Shown piece after piece: positions 23,639-31,963 of a stretch of 36,275 bases of DNA. Location: assembly GCA_035534435.1 (NCBI GenBank), contig DATLRX010000003.1, positions 1 to 36,275 of the forward strand, in the 5' to 3' direction. The notes beneath the pieces were generated by a model. That model was given only the letters and a program-made list of their open reading frames with translations, ran no database searches and was not told where the DNA came from. A program made the translations under genes and the position numbers. Within the stretch, counting starts at the first letter, position 1, and the number at the start of each line of letters is the position of its first letter. The DNA is from Palsa-851 sp035534435 (GTDB taxonomy: Bacteria; Chloroflexota; Dormibacteria; Aeolococcales; Aeolococcaceae).

Positions 23639-25423
23639 ATGAGTTGGGCGACGATTCACAAACCGACAACCGCCTTGAGGGTGACGCCCAACCTCGTCGA
23701 CTACGACGACATCTGCAGACACTTCACCTGGGAAAGCGCCCGCTCGGCGCTCGACGGTCTGCCCGGTGGCCGCGGCCTCAACATCGCGTACGAGGCCGTC
23801 GATCGTCATGTCGCCGCCGGCAACGGCGAGCGGGTCGCCGTGCGCTGGCGCGGCCGGCGCGGTGAGCGTGAGGAGCTGACCTACGCGCAGTTGAGCGAGC
23901 GCAGCAACCGTTTCGCGGGCGCGCTGCGGGCGATGGGCGTCTCCGCCGGCGAGCGCGTCTTCGCGTTGCTTCCCCGCGTCCCCGACCTCTACGTCGCTGC
24001 GCTCGGCACCCTGAAGGCCCGATGCGTCTTCTCGCCACTGTTCGCGGCGTTCGGTCCGCAACCGATCGCGCAGCGACTCCGCCTGGGCCACGGCAGCGTG
24101 CTCGTCACCACGGAATCCCTGTATCGACGGAAGGTCGCCGGGATTCGGGAGAGCGTGCCGGATCTCGTCCATGTGCTCATCAGCGGTGGCTGGGGCGCCG
24201 ACCCCGCGGCGGCGAACGTGCAGGAACTCGAGGAGCTCCTGACCGCCGCACCGAGTGGGTTCGAGATCGAGCCCACCGACCCGGAGGAGCCCGCGCTGCT
24301 GCACTTCACGAGCGGTACCACCGGCACTCCCAAGGGTGCCGTCCATGTCCACGCGGCGGCCGTGATGCACCACCACACCGGACGCTACGCGCTCGATCTG
24401 CATCCGGGGGATGTCTTCTGGTGCACCGCGGATCCCGGCTGGGTCACCGGGACCTCGTACGGCATCTTCGCGCCACTGCTGCACGGCATCACCATGGTCG
24501 TCGACGAAGGCGAGTTCGATGCCGAGCGCTGGTACGGCATCATCGAGTCCGAGCGAGTGAGTGTCTGGTACACGGCACCGACCGCGGTCCGGATGCTCAT
24601 GAAGACCGGCGCAGATGTTGCGCTCGCGCATGACCTTTCCAGCCTCCGCTTCGTGGCGAGTGTCGGCGAACCGCTCAATCCCGAGGGCGTGATCTGGGGG
24701 CAGGAGGTGCTCGGGCTCCCCATCCACGACAACTGGTGGCAGACGGAGACCGGCGGCATCATGATCGCCAACTTCGCTGCACTGGACATACAGCCGGGGT
24801 CGATGGGGCGCCCGCTCCCCGGCGTGGAGGCGACCGTGCTGCGGCGCGACGCGCGCGGGAATCCTGTCGTCAACGATGGCGTCGCGGAGACCGCGGCGCC
24901 GGGCGAGGAAGGCGAGCTTGCGCTGCGCCCCGGCTGGCCTTCGATGTTTCGCACCTACCTTGGAGAGGACGAGCGCTATCGCGCGTGCTTCGTTGCCGGT
25001 TGGTACCGCACCGGTGACCTGGTGCGTCGCGGCGACGACGGGTACTTCTGGTTCGTGGGCCGCGGGGACGACGTCATCAAATCGGCGGGGCACCTGATCG
25101 GCCCATTCGAGGTGGAGAGCACGCTGATGGAACATCCCGCTGTTGCCGAGGCGGGCGTCATCGGCGTGCCTGATCCTGTGGCCGGCGAGGCGGTCAAAGC
25201 CTTTGTCTCGCTGCATCGGGGCTACCTGCCGACGGACGAGCTCCGGCTCGAGTTGATCGGATTCGCGCGGTCACGCCTCGGCGCGGCGGTGGCTCCCAAG
25301 GACATCGCCTTCGATGCGGACCTGCCGATGACGAAGAGCGGCAAGATCATGCGGCGCGTGCTGAAGGCGCGCGAGCTGGGACTGCCGGTGGGTGACCTCT
25401 CCACCCTCGAGGAGACAGCATGA
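23639..25423 (+). CDS. acsA: Acetyl/acyl-CoA synthetase (AMP-forming, AcsA-like)
   Basis: A protein of 594 residues of the ANL adenylating superfamily. The phosphate-binding P-loop is HFTSGTTGTPKGAVH, followed by WCTADPGWVTGTSYGIFAPL (typical for acetyl-CoA synthetases), DNWWQTETGGIM, the hinge region GWYRTGDLVRRGDDGYFWFV and GRGDDVIKSAGHLIGPFEVE, and the catalytic Lys in MTKSGKIMRR near the end. It adenylates a short-chain acid (acetate or similar) and transfers it to CoA. The ATG at 23639 has GAGG at good spacing; an upstream ATG at 23627 adds four residues. Its stop shares ATGA with the E1 alpha start. Being first in a dehydrogenase operon, it may supply or recycle the acyl-CoA. Confidence 0.9.
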   Translation: MSWATIHKPTTALRVTPNLVDYDDICRHFTWESARSALDGLPGGRGLNIAYEAVDRHVAAGNGERVAVRWRGRRGEREELTYAQLSERSNRFAGALRAMGVSAGERVFALLPRVPDLYVAALGTLKARCVFSPLFAAFGPQPIAQRLRLGHGSVLVTTESLYRRKVAGIRESVPDLVHVLISGGWGADPAAANVQELEELLTAAPSGFEIEPTDPEEPALLHFTSGTTGTPKGAVHVHAAAVMHHHTGRYALDLHPGDVFWCTADPGWVTGTSYGIFAPLLHGITMVVDEGEFDAERWYGIIESERVSVWYTAPTAVRMLMKTGADVALAHDLSSLRFVASVGEPLNPEGVIWGQEVLGLPIHDNWWQTETGGIMIANFAALDIQPGSMGRPLPGVEATVLRRDARGNPVVNDGVAETAAPGEEGELALRPGWPSMFRTYLGEDERYRACFVAGWYRTGDLVRRGDDGYFWFVGRGDDVIKSAGHLIGPFEVESTLMEHPAVAEAGVIGVPDPVAGEAVKAFVSLHRGYLPTDELRLELIGFARSRLGAAVAPKDIAFDADLPMTKSGKIMRRVLKARELGLPVGDLSTLEETA

Positions 25424-26433
25424 GCATTCCGGCTCAGTCGCCAGAGCACGTGGCGACAACACCATCCGTGTCGCAGGAGCATGCGCTCGAGCTGTTTCGC
25501 AGCATGCTGCGCATCCGGCGATTCGAGGAGCGCTGCGTGCAGCTGTACAGCGCGGCACGCATCCGCGGCTTCCTGCACCTGTACATCGGTGAAGAGGCGA
25601 TCGCCGCCGGAGTGATGCCGGCGCTCCAGCCCGACGACGCCATCGTGTCGACGTACCGCGAGCACGGGCATGCGCTCGCGCGCGGCATCCCGATGAACGC
25701 CGTGATGGCCGAGATGTTCGGCAAGGTCCAGGGTTGCAGCCACGGGCGCGGTGGCTCGATGCACCTCTTCGACATCGGTGCGCGCTTCTACGGAGGGAGC
25801 GCGATCGTCGGCGGGGGGCTGCCGCTCGCGGTGGGCATCGGGCTCGGCGAGCGCATGCAACAGCGCCACACCGTCACCGCGTGCTTCTTCGGTGACGGCG
25901 CGGTGGCGGAGGGCGAGTTCCACGAATGCCTCAACCTGGCAGCCCTCTGGAAGCTGCCCGTGCTGTTCCTGTGCGAGAACAATCGCTACGCGATGGGGAC
26001 CGCGATCGACCGCGCACTCGCCAACATCGACGTGACCGCCAAGGCGGCCGCGTACAACATCGCAGCCGAAACGGTGGACGGCATGGACGTGCTGGCCGTC
26101 GAGGACGCGACGCGGCACGCGGCGGCGGCGGTGCGCGACGACGGCCCGCGCCTGCTCGAGTTCCGCACGTATCGATACCGCGCTCACTCGATGTACGACC
26201 CTGAGTTGTATCGGTCGAAGGAGGAGGTGGAGCGCTGGCGCGAACACGATCCACTCGTGACCTTCCCCGCCCGCTTGCGCGCCGCCGGTCAGCTGGACGA
26301 CGTGCGTCTGAGCGCAATCGAACAGGAGATCGCAGCAGAGATCGACGCGGCCGTCGCCTTCGCCGACGAAGGCACCCTGGAGCCGGTGAGCGAGCTGACC
26401 CGCTTCGTGTACACCGAGACGGTGCCGGCGTGA
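25420..26433 (+). CDS. pdhA: 2-oxoacid dehydrogenase E1 component, alpha subunit
   Basis: A protein of 337 residues. LFRSMLRIRRFEERCVQLY and GFLHLYIGEEAIAAGVMPAL are hallmark E1 alpha segments; the thiamine diphosphate motif runs from GDGAVAEGEF (158-167) to CENN (185-188); YRYRAHSMYDPELYRSKEEV is the conserved phosphorylation-loop region. Family knowledge: with the beta subunit it decarboxylates pyruvate (or acetoin/branched-chain oxoacid) on ThDP and reductively acylates the E2 lipoyl arm. The SHGRGGSMHLFD stretch is typical of the pyruvate/acetoin group. It overlaps the synthetase by ATGA and E1 beta by GTGA, pointing to tight coupling. Confidence 0.93.
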   Translation: MSIPAQSPEHVATTPSVSQEHALELFRSMLRIRRFEERCVQLYSAARIRGFLHLYIGEEAIAAGVMPALQPDDAIVSTYREHGHALARGIPMNAVMAEMFGKVQGCSHGRGGSMHLFDIGARFYGGSAIVGGGLPLAVGIGLGERMQQRHTVTACFFGDGAVAEGEFHECLNLAALWKLPVLFLCENNRYAMGTAIDRALANIDVTAKAAAYNIAAETVDGMDVLAVEDATRHAAAAVRDDGPRLLEFRTYRYRAHSMYDPELYRSKEEVERWREHDPLVTFPARLRAAGQLDDVRLSAIEQEIAAEIDAAVAFADEGTLEPVSELTRFVYTETVPA

Positions 26434-27464
26434 CCGAAACGCGCGTCTCCACAGCCGTGCAGGCGCCGGAGGCAGGCGCCGCGATCCACTGCTCGTACCG
26501 CGAGGCGATGCGCGCGGCAATCCGTGACGCGATGCAGCGCGATCCCCGCGTGTTCCTCATGGGCGAGGATGTCGGCCGCTACGGTGGTTCGTTCGCGGTG
26601 AGCATGGGACTGCTCGCCGAGTTCGGGCCGGAGCGGATCCGCGACACACCGCTTTCGGAGTCCGCGTTCGTCGGCGCCGGCATCGGCGCTGCGCTGGTGG
26701 GCATGCGCCCGATCGTGGAGATCATGACCGTCAACTTCAGCCTGCTGGCGCTCGATCAGATTCTCAACAACGCGGCGACGCTGTCGCACATGTCCGGCGG
26801 TCAAACCTCTGTGCCTCTGGTGATCCGGATGACCACCGGAGCAGGCCGCCAGCTGGCCGCGCAGCATTCACACAGCCTCGAAGGATGGTACGCACACATC
26901 CCCGGACTGAAGGTGCTCACTCCGGCGACTCTCGAGGACGCGCGAGGGATGCTCTGGACGGCCCTCGAAGACCCCGACCCCGTGCTGATCTTCGAGAACG
27001 GCGTCCTGTACACCATGGAAGGTGACCTCGCGGCGGACGCGGGCCCGGTCGAGATCTCCCATGCCGCGATGCGACGCCGTGGCGGCGATCTCACGCTGAT
27101 CAGCTACGGCGGCACGATGCCGAAGACGCTCGAGGCTGCCGAACGCCTTGCCACTGAAGGTATCGACTGCGACGTGATCGACCTGCGAACACTGCGGCCT
27201 CTCGACACTGAGGCGATCCTCGAGTCGGTGCGAAGGACGACGCGCGCGGTGATCGTTGACGAGGGCTGGCGCAGCGGCAGCATCTCTGCCGAGGTGTCGG
27301 CGCGAATCGTCGAAGGGGCTTTCTACCGGCTCGACTCGCCCGTGATGCGCGTGTGCAGCGCGGAGGTCCCGATGCCATATCCGAAGCACCTCGAGGATGC
27401 CGCGCTGCCGCAGGTTGAGACGATCATGGCGGCTGTCCACGAGTGCGTCGGCAACCATGGGTGA
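26430..27464 (+). CDS. pdhB: 2-oxoacid dehydrogenase E1 component, beta subunit
   Basis: A protein of 344 residues. SYREAMRAAIRDAMQRDPRV and FLMGEDVGRYGGSFAVSMGL, then DTPLSESAFVGAGIGAALVG and MTVNFSLLALDQILNNAA, are standard beta-subunit motifs for ThDP and subunit contacts; the C-terminal transketolase domain has DVIDLRTLRPLDTEAILESV. Together with E1 alpha it makes the heterotetrameric decarboxylase. An initial 15-residue extension (TETRVSTAVQAPEAGA) precedes the core. The GTG start overlaps the alpha stop; its own stop overlaps the E2 start by 8 bases. Confidence 0.93.
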   Translation: MTETRVSTAVQAPEAGAAIHCSYREAMRAAIRDAMQRDPRVFLMGEDVGRYGGSFAVSMGLLAEFGPERIRDTPLSESAFVGAGIGAALVGMRPIVEIMTVNFSLLALDQILNNAATLSHMSGGQTSVPLVIRMTTGAGRQLAAQHSHSLEGWYAHIPGLKVLTPATLEDARGMLWTALEDPDPVLIFENGVLYTMEGDLAADAGPVEISHAAMRRRGGDLTLISYGGTMPKTLEAAERLATEGIDCDVIDLRTLRPLDTEAILESVRRTTRAVIVDEGWRSGSISAEVSARIVEGAFYRLDSPVMRVCSAEVPMPYPKHLEDAALPQVETIMAAVHECVGNHG

Positions 27465-28686
27465 GTTCCGCATGCCCGTGCTGGGCGCCGACATGGAACG
27501 CGGCACCCTCTCGCGCTGGCGCGTGAGCGTCGGTGACCACATCACCAAGGGCGACATCATCGCGGACGTCGATACCGACAAGGCGACGATGGAAGTGGAG
27601 GTGTTCGAGACCGGCGTCGTCGAACGTCTGCTGGTCCAGGAAGGCGAGACCGTTCCCGTGGGCACGCCCCTTGCGGTGCTCGTCGCGGACGGCGAGGCCG
27701 CGGCGGCTTCCACGCCGAGCCCGGCGCTCGCGCCATCCAACGACGGCGCGGCCATGCCCCCGGTGCGTGTTGAGGCGTCACCGCTGGCACGACGCCTCGC
27801 GGCCAAGCTGGGCGTTGATCTGAGTGCCGTGCGCGGGAGCGGTCCGCAGGGCGCGATCACACGAGTCGACGTCGAGCAGGCGGCGAGTGCACGCAGCGCG
27901 GCAGCGCCCGTGGCGGCACCACCCGTCGCGACGCCACCCGTGGAGGCGCGGTCAGCGGCAGTGCCCGCCGAGCCGCCCGCTGCCCAGGCGACCCAGCCGG
28001 CACGTCCAGCCGATGCCGACCGGCGCGCAGCGATGCGGCGCGCGACCGGCGCGCTCATGGCGCGCTCGAAGCAGGAGATCCCTCATTACTACCTGGGAAC
28101 GCACATCGACCTCGGCCATGCCCTGCGGTGGATGGAGGAGGCGAACCTGGAGCGGAGCGTCGCGCAGCGGCTCATCCCGGCGGCGTTGCTCCTGAAGGCA
28201 GTCGGACGAGCGGCCCGTGACGTGCCCCAGATGAACGGGTTCTGGGTCGACGACGAATTCCGCGCGGCGGACGGCGTCCACGTGGGCGTGGCCACATCGT
28301 TGCGAGGTGGTGGTCTCATCGCCCCCGCCATTCACGACGTGGATCAGAAGTCACTCGACCAGCTCATGGAGGATCTTCGCGACGTCGTGGAGCGAGCGCG
28401 CTCCGGCACCCTGCGCACCTCGCAGATGTCCGACCCCACCATCACGATCACGAACCTCGGCGACCAGGGCGTCGAGACCGTTTTCGGTGTCATCTACGCG
28501 CCGCAGGTCGCGCTCGTCGGATTCGGTCGAGTCATCGAACGTCCGTGGGCCGAGAACGGCCTGCTCGGCGTGCGCCGTGTGGTGCATGCAACGCTGAGCG
28601 CCGATCATCGCGTGAGTGACGGGCATATCGGCGGCCGTTTTCTGACCGCCATCAGCAATTACCTGCAGGAGCCGGCATCGCTATGA
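27457..28686 (+). CDS. pdhC: 2-oxoacid dehydrogenase E2 component (dihydrolipoamide acyltransferase)
   Basis: A protein of 409 residues. The lipoyl domain (1-80) carries DVDTDKATMEVEV with the lipoylated Lys42. A Pro/Ala linker leads to the peripheral subunit-binding domain at about 107-140 (SPLARRLAAKLGVDLSAVRG, GPQGAITRVDV). A second Ala/Pro/Val-rich linker (142-187) leads to the catalytic domain ending with DHRVSDG (His384, Asp388), the active-site motif. It moves the acyl group from lipoate to CoA. The start is ATG 27457, overlapping the E1 beta stop. Its stop shares ATGA with the acyl carrier gene. The substrate could be pyruvate, acetoin-derived or branched-chain. Confidence 0.93.
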   Translation: MGEFRMPVLGADMERGTLSRWRVSVGDHITKGDIIADVDTDKATMEVEVFETGVVERLLVQEGETVPVGTPLAVLVADGEAAAASTPSPALAPSNDGAAMPPVRVEASPLARRLAAKLGVDLSAVRGSGPQGAITRVDVEQAASARSAAAPVAAPPVATPPVEARSAAVPAEPPAAQATQPARPADADRRAAMRRATGALMARSKQEIPHYYLGTHIDLGHALRWMEEANLERSVAQRLIPAALLLKAVGRAARDVPQMNGFWVDDEFRAADGVHVGVATSLRGGGLIAPAIHDVDQKSLDQLMEDLRDVVERARSGTLRTSQMSDPTITITNLGDQGVETVFGVIYAPQVALVGFGRVIERPWAENGLLGVRRVVHATLSADHRVSDGHIGGRFLTAISNYLQEPASL

Positions 28687-28937
28687 ATGAATCCGAGATC
28701 CGCGCCACGGTACTGGGAATCCTGGCTCGCATCGCACCCGAGGCCGACCTGACTCAGCTTGATCCGGACGTCGAATGGCAGGATCAGCTCGACCTCGATT
28801 CGATGAACCTGCTGAGCATGATGGTGGACATCGAGCGTGCCACCGGTATCTCGGTTCCCGAGCGCGATTACACCAAGGTGTCGACGCTCAACAGCTGCGT
28901 TGCCTATCTGATGAGTCACACCCCGGTCACGCACTGA
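28683..28937 (+). CDS. Acyl carrier protein (stand-alone phosphopantetheine-binding)
   Basis: An 84-residue acidic helical protein with the 4'-phosphopantetheine attachment motif LDLDSMNLL (Ser40), preceded by DPDVEWQDQL and followed by helix 2 MMVDIERATGISVPERDY and a last helix NSCVAYLM. It fits the carrier-protein fold. It is not a fatty-acid AcpP by context: it is the last gene of the acyl-CoA synthetase/E1/E2 operon, coupled by ATGA. A possible role is to receive an acyl group made by the complex or the synthetase; this is inference. Confidence 0.88.
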   Translation: MNESEIRATVLGILARIAPEADLTQLDPDVEWQDQLDLDSMNLLSMMVDIERATGISVPERDYTKVSTLNSCVAYLMSHTPVTH

Positions 28938-28948
28938 CAGCGCACCGC

Positions 28949-28964
28949 CGTCGGTTTCCCGACG
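28949..28964 (+). terminator. GC hairpin after the dehydrogenase operon, weak terminator candidate
   Basis: CGTCGG, loop TTTC, CCGACG, 12 bases after the acyl carrier stop. No U-tract follows, so intrinsic termination is uncertain. It lies in the 97-bp space between the convergent carrier gene and the minus-strand ATPase gene. Confidence 0.25.
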
Positions 28965-29034
28965 ACGGTATATCCGATGGCTTCGAGGACAATCCCGTGG
29001 CCCTCGGCACGTCTCTACGTGTTGGTGCAGGTGC

Positions 29035-29823
29035 TCACGAGACGGCGACAGGCGTGCCCTCGCGTGACGGCGCATCCTGGCGAGTGCCATCGTCGCGCTC
29101 GGGGACCGGCACGACGGGAGAAGTCTGGGTGGCTGCAGTGACGCTGCGTTCGTCGCTGATGAGCTGCCCGTCGCGCAGCCGGATGATCCTGTCCGTCCGG
29201 GCAGCGAGATCCAGGTCGTGCGTGACGATGACGAATGACACGCCGGACTCGGCATTGATACGGCGCATCAGGCCCAGCAGCGTGTTGGCGGTGTCGGTGT
29301 CGACCTCACCCATCGGCTCATCACCGAGGACGAGCGTCGGCTGATTGATCAATGACCGCGCGATCGCCACGCGCTGCTGCTCGCCTCCTGACATCTGCGT
29401 CGGCCGATGGTGGAAGCGCTTGGCGAGTCCGACCTCGTCGAGCAGGGCCGCGGCACGCCGCTGCGCCGCCTTCCGGTCGCCACCCGAATATCGAAGCGGC
29501 AGCAGGACGTTCTCGATCGCCGACATGGTCGGGAGGAGGTTGAACTCCTGGAAGATGAAGCCGATGCGCTTGCTGCGGATCTCCGCGCGCCGGTTGTCGG
29601 TGAGCGTGCCGGCATCGACTCCGTCGAGGAGGATCTGACCGCTCGTCGGATGCATCAGGAGTCCCATGCAGTCGAGCATCGTCGTCTTACCGCTGCCGGA
29701 CCGACCGACAATGGCGACGAACTCTCCCTGCTCGATGGTGAGGGAGACGTTGTCGAGCGCCTTGACCCGCGAATCGCCTTTGCCGTATTCCTTGACCAGT
29801 CCAATTGCCTCGATCGTTGCCAT
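29035..29823 (-). CDS. ABC transporter ATP-binding protein (MacB/LolD-type)
   Basis: A protein of 262 residues. Walker A is GRSGSGKTT, the Q-loop FIFQEFNLLPTMSAIENVLL is classical for LolD/MacB ATPases, the signature is MSGGEQQR, Walker B LVLGDEPMGEVD and the switch His is in IVTHD. The Walker B tail GEVD is a slight variation on GALD/GNLD. The last 30 residues are a Thr/Val/Pro/Asp-rich extension. The start at 29823 has GGAG upstream; the open frame before it is a Cys/Arg-rich shadow of the permease gene. It is 10 bp after the FtsX-type permease, its partner. Confidence 0.92.
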   Translation of the reverse strand: MATIEAIGLVKEYGKGDSRVKALDNVSLTIEQGEFVAIVGRSGSGKTTMLDCMGLLMHPTSGQILLDGVDAGTLTDNRRAEIRSKRIGFIFQEFNLLPTMSAIENVLLPLRYSGGDRKAAQRRAAALLDEVGLAKRFHHRPTQMSGGEQQRVAIARSLINQPTLVLGDEPMGEVDTDTANTLLGLMRRINAESGVSFVIVTHDLDLAARTDRIIRLRDGQLISDERSVTAATQTSPVVPVPERDDGTRQDAPSREGTPVAVS

Positions 29824-29833
29824 CTCTCTGCTC

Positions 29834-31027
29834 CTATTGCGCCCGCAGCGCGGTGACAGGATCCATCCTCGCGGCGCGCATCGCGGGCACCACGCCGGCT
29901 CCGGCGCCAAGGGCAACTGCGAAGGCGAGTGCGATCAACGTCAGACGCGGCGTGATCAGGAAGATGCCGCCACTCGGATCACTGCCGTTGAGCGCCATGG
30001 TCAGCAGCAGGCCGAGGACGAAGCCGATCGCCCCACCAAGCAAGCCCATCGCTGTCGACTCGGCGAGAAACTCACCGAGAATTCGCCGCGTCTTCGCGCC
30101 GATTGCCTTCTTGAGTCCGATCTCGCGGGTTCGCTCCGTGACCGACATGATCATGGTGTTCACCACGGACAGGCCGCCGATGATCAGCGCCAGCAAGGCA
30201 GCCGCGGTGGTCATGAAGGTGAAGACCGCGCCACCCGACTTGAAGCTGCTCACCAGGTCGCTTGGCTTGGTGGCCTTGACACCCTGCACCGTGGCGGTGA
30301 TGCGGTTGGCGAGCGTGTCGAGGTTCACCCCCGGCTTGCCGAACGCAACGGCGCCGGTGATCAGGGAGTACGGATCAACGTTGGTGCGGATGGCCTGCGG
30401 CAGGCTGTCCCCCATCAGCATCTGCGCGTCATGGAGGCTGACGAATGCGCCGCTGTCAGGCGCCGTCAGCGTCTTGTCGAGGATGCCGATCACCGTGAAC
30501 TGATGATTGACGAAGTCCGCCGTGGCATCCTTGGGACGAACCGGCAAGTTGATCACGTCGCCAACATGCTTGTTGAACTCGGCCGCGAACGATGAACCGA
30601 GCGTGACTTGGAACCGAGATGAGTCGGTGGTCCACTGTCCGTCCGCGAGTGTGACCTTGAAGGCGGAGTACTTGAAGCTCGCGGGATCGTAGTTCATGAC
30701 GTAATCGGGGACGCCGAAATTCACCGCCGATACGGAACCGGGTTTCGCCAGCACCTGCACAGCCGGACCGACGGCCCTCACGCCGTCGATCATCTTGATC
30801 TTGTTGACTGTGTCGAGCGACATGTAGCCGCCGCCGAAGCTGCCGCCACCGGTGTCACTCGCCACCTGGATGCTGCTGCCGTAGTAGGTGATCCCGCCGC
30901 CGAGCAAGACGTTGAAGTGCTCCGCCAGGGCCCCCATGGTGGTCAGGGCGAAGATGCCCATGACGATGCCTGCGACTGTCAGGACTGTGCGGACTTTGCG
31001 CCGCCACAGGTTTCGTAGAATCCCCAT
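29834..31027 (-). CDS. MacB-like ABC transporter permease (MacB_PCD plus FtsX)
   Basis: A protein of 397 residues. The first helix after MGILRNLWRRKVRTVLTVAG is followed by an extracytoplasmic MacB_PCD-type domain (about 45-255) and three C-terminal helices: MTTAAALLALIIGGLSVVNT, MIMSVTERTREIGLKKAIGA (cytoplasmic coupling motif) and GGAIGFVLGLLLTMAL plus RLTLIALAFAVALGAGAGVV. The end PAMRAARMDPVTALR is the family signature. It starts at 31027 with GAGGAG upstream. With the following ATPase it should form an efflux or mechanotransmission complex. No MacA-type adaptor is visible, as is usual in single-membrane bacteria. A 129-bp gap with an imperfect hairpin (31089-31124) separates it from the ABC-2 module. 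Confidence 0.92.
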   Translation of the reverse strand: MGILRNLWRRKVRTVLTVAGIVMGIFALTTMGALAEHFNVLLGGGITYYGSSIQVASDTGGGSFGGGYMSLDTVNKIKMIDGVRAVGPAVQVLAKPGSVSAVNFGVPDYVMNYDPASFKYSAFKVTLADGQWTTDSSRFQVTLGSSFAAEFNKHVGDVINLPVRPKDATADFVNHQFTVIGILDKTLTAPDSGAFVSLHDAQMLMGDSLPQAIRTNVDPYSLITGAVAFGKPGVNLDTLANRITATVQGVKATKPSDLVSSFKSGGAVFTFMTTAAALLALIIGGLSVVNTMIMSVTERTREIGLKKAIGAKTRRILGEFLAESTAMGLLGGAIGFVLGLLLTMALNGSDPSGGIFLITPRLTLIALAFAVALGAGAGVVPAMRAARMDPVTALRAQ

Positions 31028-31156
31028 CGATCGTCTCCTCAAGATGGTCGCTTCTACGGTTCATGATCGCGAGGCGGTCGATCGCCCACCAGTGCCGGAC
31101 GTCACGTGTCCTTCGGGCACTTGGTCAGAGGCTGCCGGGGAACGGTCTCGAGTCGC

Positions 31157-31963
31157 TCACGCCGCGAGATCGCGTCGCTCGTACAGCAGAATCGCGACCC
31201 CGAGCAGCACTACTGGACACACGACAAGCGCCACCATGCCGGGCCAATCAACCCCGGTGGCGAGCACGCCCGCACCACCCACCCAGTGAAACGGCGACAC
31301 CGTGTTGGCAAAGCCGGTCAGCGACGAGACAAGCGACCCGAAGACGTTCAGCACATAGGCGAGCACCGCGAGACCTCCCGCGACGCCACCGCCGAGAGCC
31401 GTTGACCCGGTCGCCCCTGCGACGAGAAAAGCCAGCATGCTGAAGCTGACCGCGAGCAGTGCCACGGCGAGCAGGGCCACGGCCAGCGTTCCCAGGTTCA
31501 CGCTGAGGCCCTGCGACGGGCCGACCAGCGCCACGACCGCCCAGAGGAACGCTGCCACGAGGAACAGGGGGACCTGCGCGCCGACGGCCTTCTCCGCCGC
31601 CACCCGTCGACGCCTGATCGGCGTCGCCAAGAGGAGGTCGATCGTTCCGTTCTCCTCCTCCTTGGCGAGCGCCCGGCTGCCGGCGAGGATACCCATCACC
31701 AGCATGAGTGCCGGGGCCAGGATGGAGAACAGCTCGGTGCCGAGGTATCCGGTGGGTGAGAGGAAGTCCACCCCGGAACCCAGGAAGGCGTCACGAAACG
31801 CTTTGGGCATGTTGTCAAGCATGGCCTGAATCCCCGCGCCGCTTTGATGGATGGTGGGGTAGAACAGGATGTACACCAGCGCGATCAGCGCCGCGCCGAC
31901 GCTCCACACCGCGATACCGCGCCAGCGGTCGGTGAGGTCTCGGCGCAGGACGTCAGCGTGCAT
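31157..31963 (-). CDS. ABC-2-type transporter permease
   Basis: A protein of 268 residues with about six hydrophobic helices. After MHADVLRRDLTDRWRGIAVW the first helix is SVGAALIALVYILFY, then a periplasmic-side loop (TIHQSGAGIQAMLDNMPKAF), then helices around LFSILAPALMLVMGILAGSR, and the cytoplasmic EEENGTIDLLLATPIRRRRV that is the ABC-2 coupling signature. The last helix ends in a short LLYERRDLAA tail. I choose ATG 31963, overlapping the ATPase stop by 11 bases; an upstream in-frame ATG at 32077 gives a Ser/Thr/Arg-rich shadow of the ATPase. It is the membrane partner of the ATPase at 31953. Confidence 0.92.
   Translation of the reverse strand: MHADVLRRDLTDRWRGIAVWSVGAALIALVYILFYPTIHQSGAGIQAMLDNMPKAFRDAFLGSGVDFLSPTGYLGTELFSILAPALMLVMGILAGSRALAKEEENGTIDLLLATPIRRRRVAAEKAVGAQVPLFLVAAFLWAVVALVGPSQGLSVNLGTLAVALLAVALLAVSFSMLAFLVAGATGSTALGGGVAGGLAVLAYVLNVFGSLVSSLTGFANTVSPFHWVGGAGVLATGVDWPGMVALVVCPVVLLGVAILLYERRDLAA

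Noticed and set aside
23522..25216. 564-residue open frame antisense to the acyl-CoA synthetase gene
   Set aside because: Its translation is His/Arg/Asp-rich without domains, while the opposite strand encodes a complete AMP-forming ligase; it is a GC-bias shadow.
31089..31124. Imperfect hairpin between the two ABC modules as riboswitch or attenuator
   Set aside because: Stem has a bulge and a long loop, no conserved RNA family features are visible.
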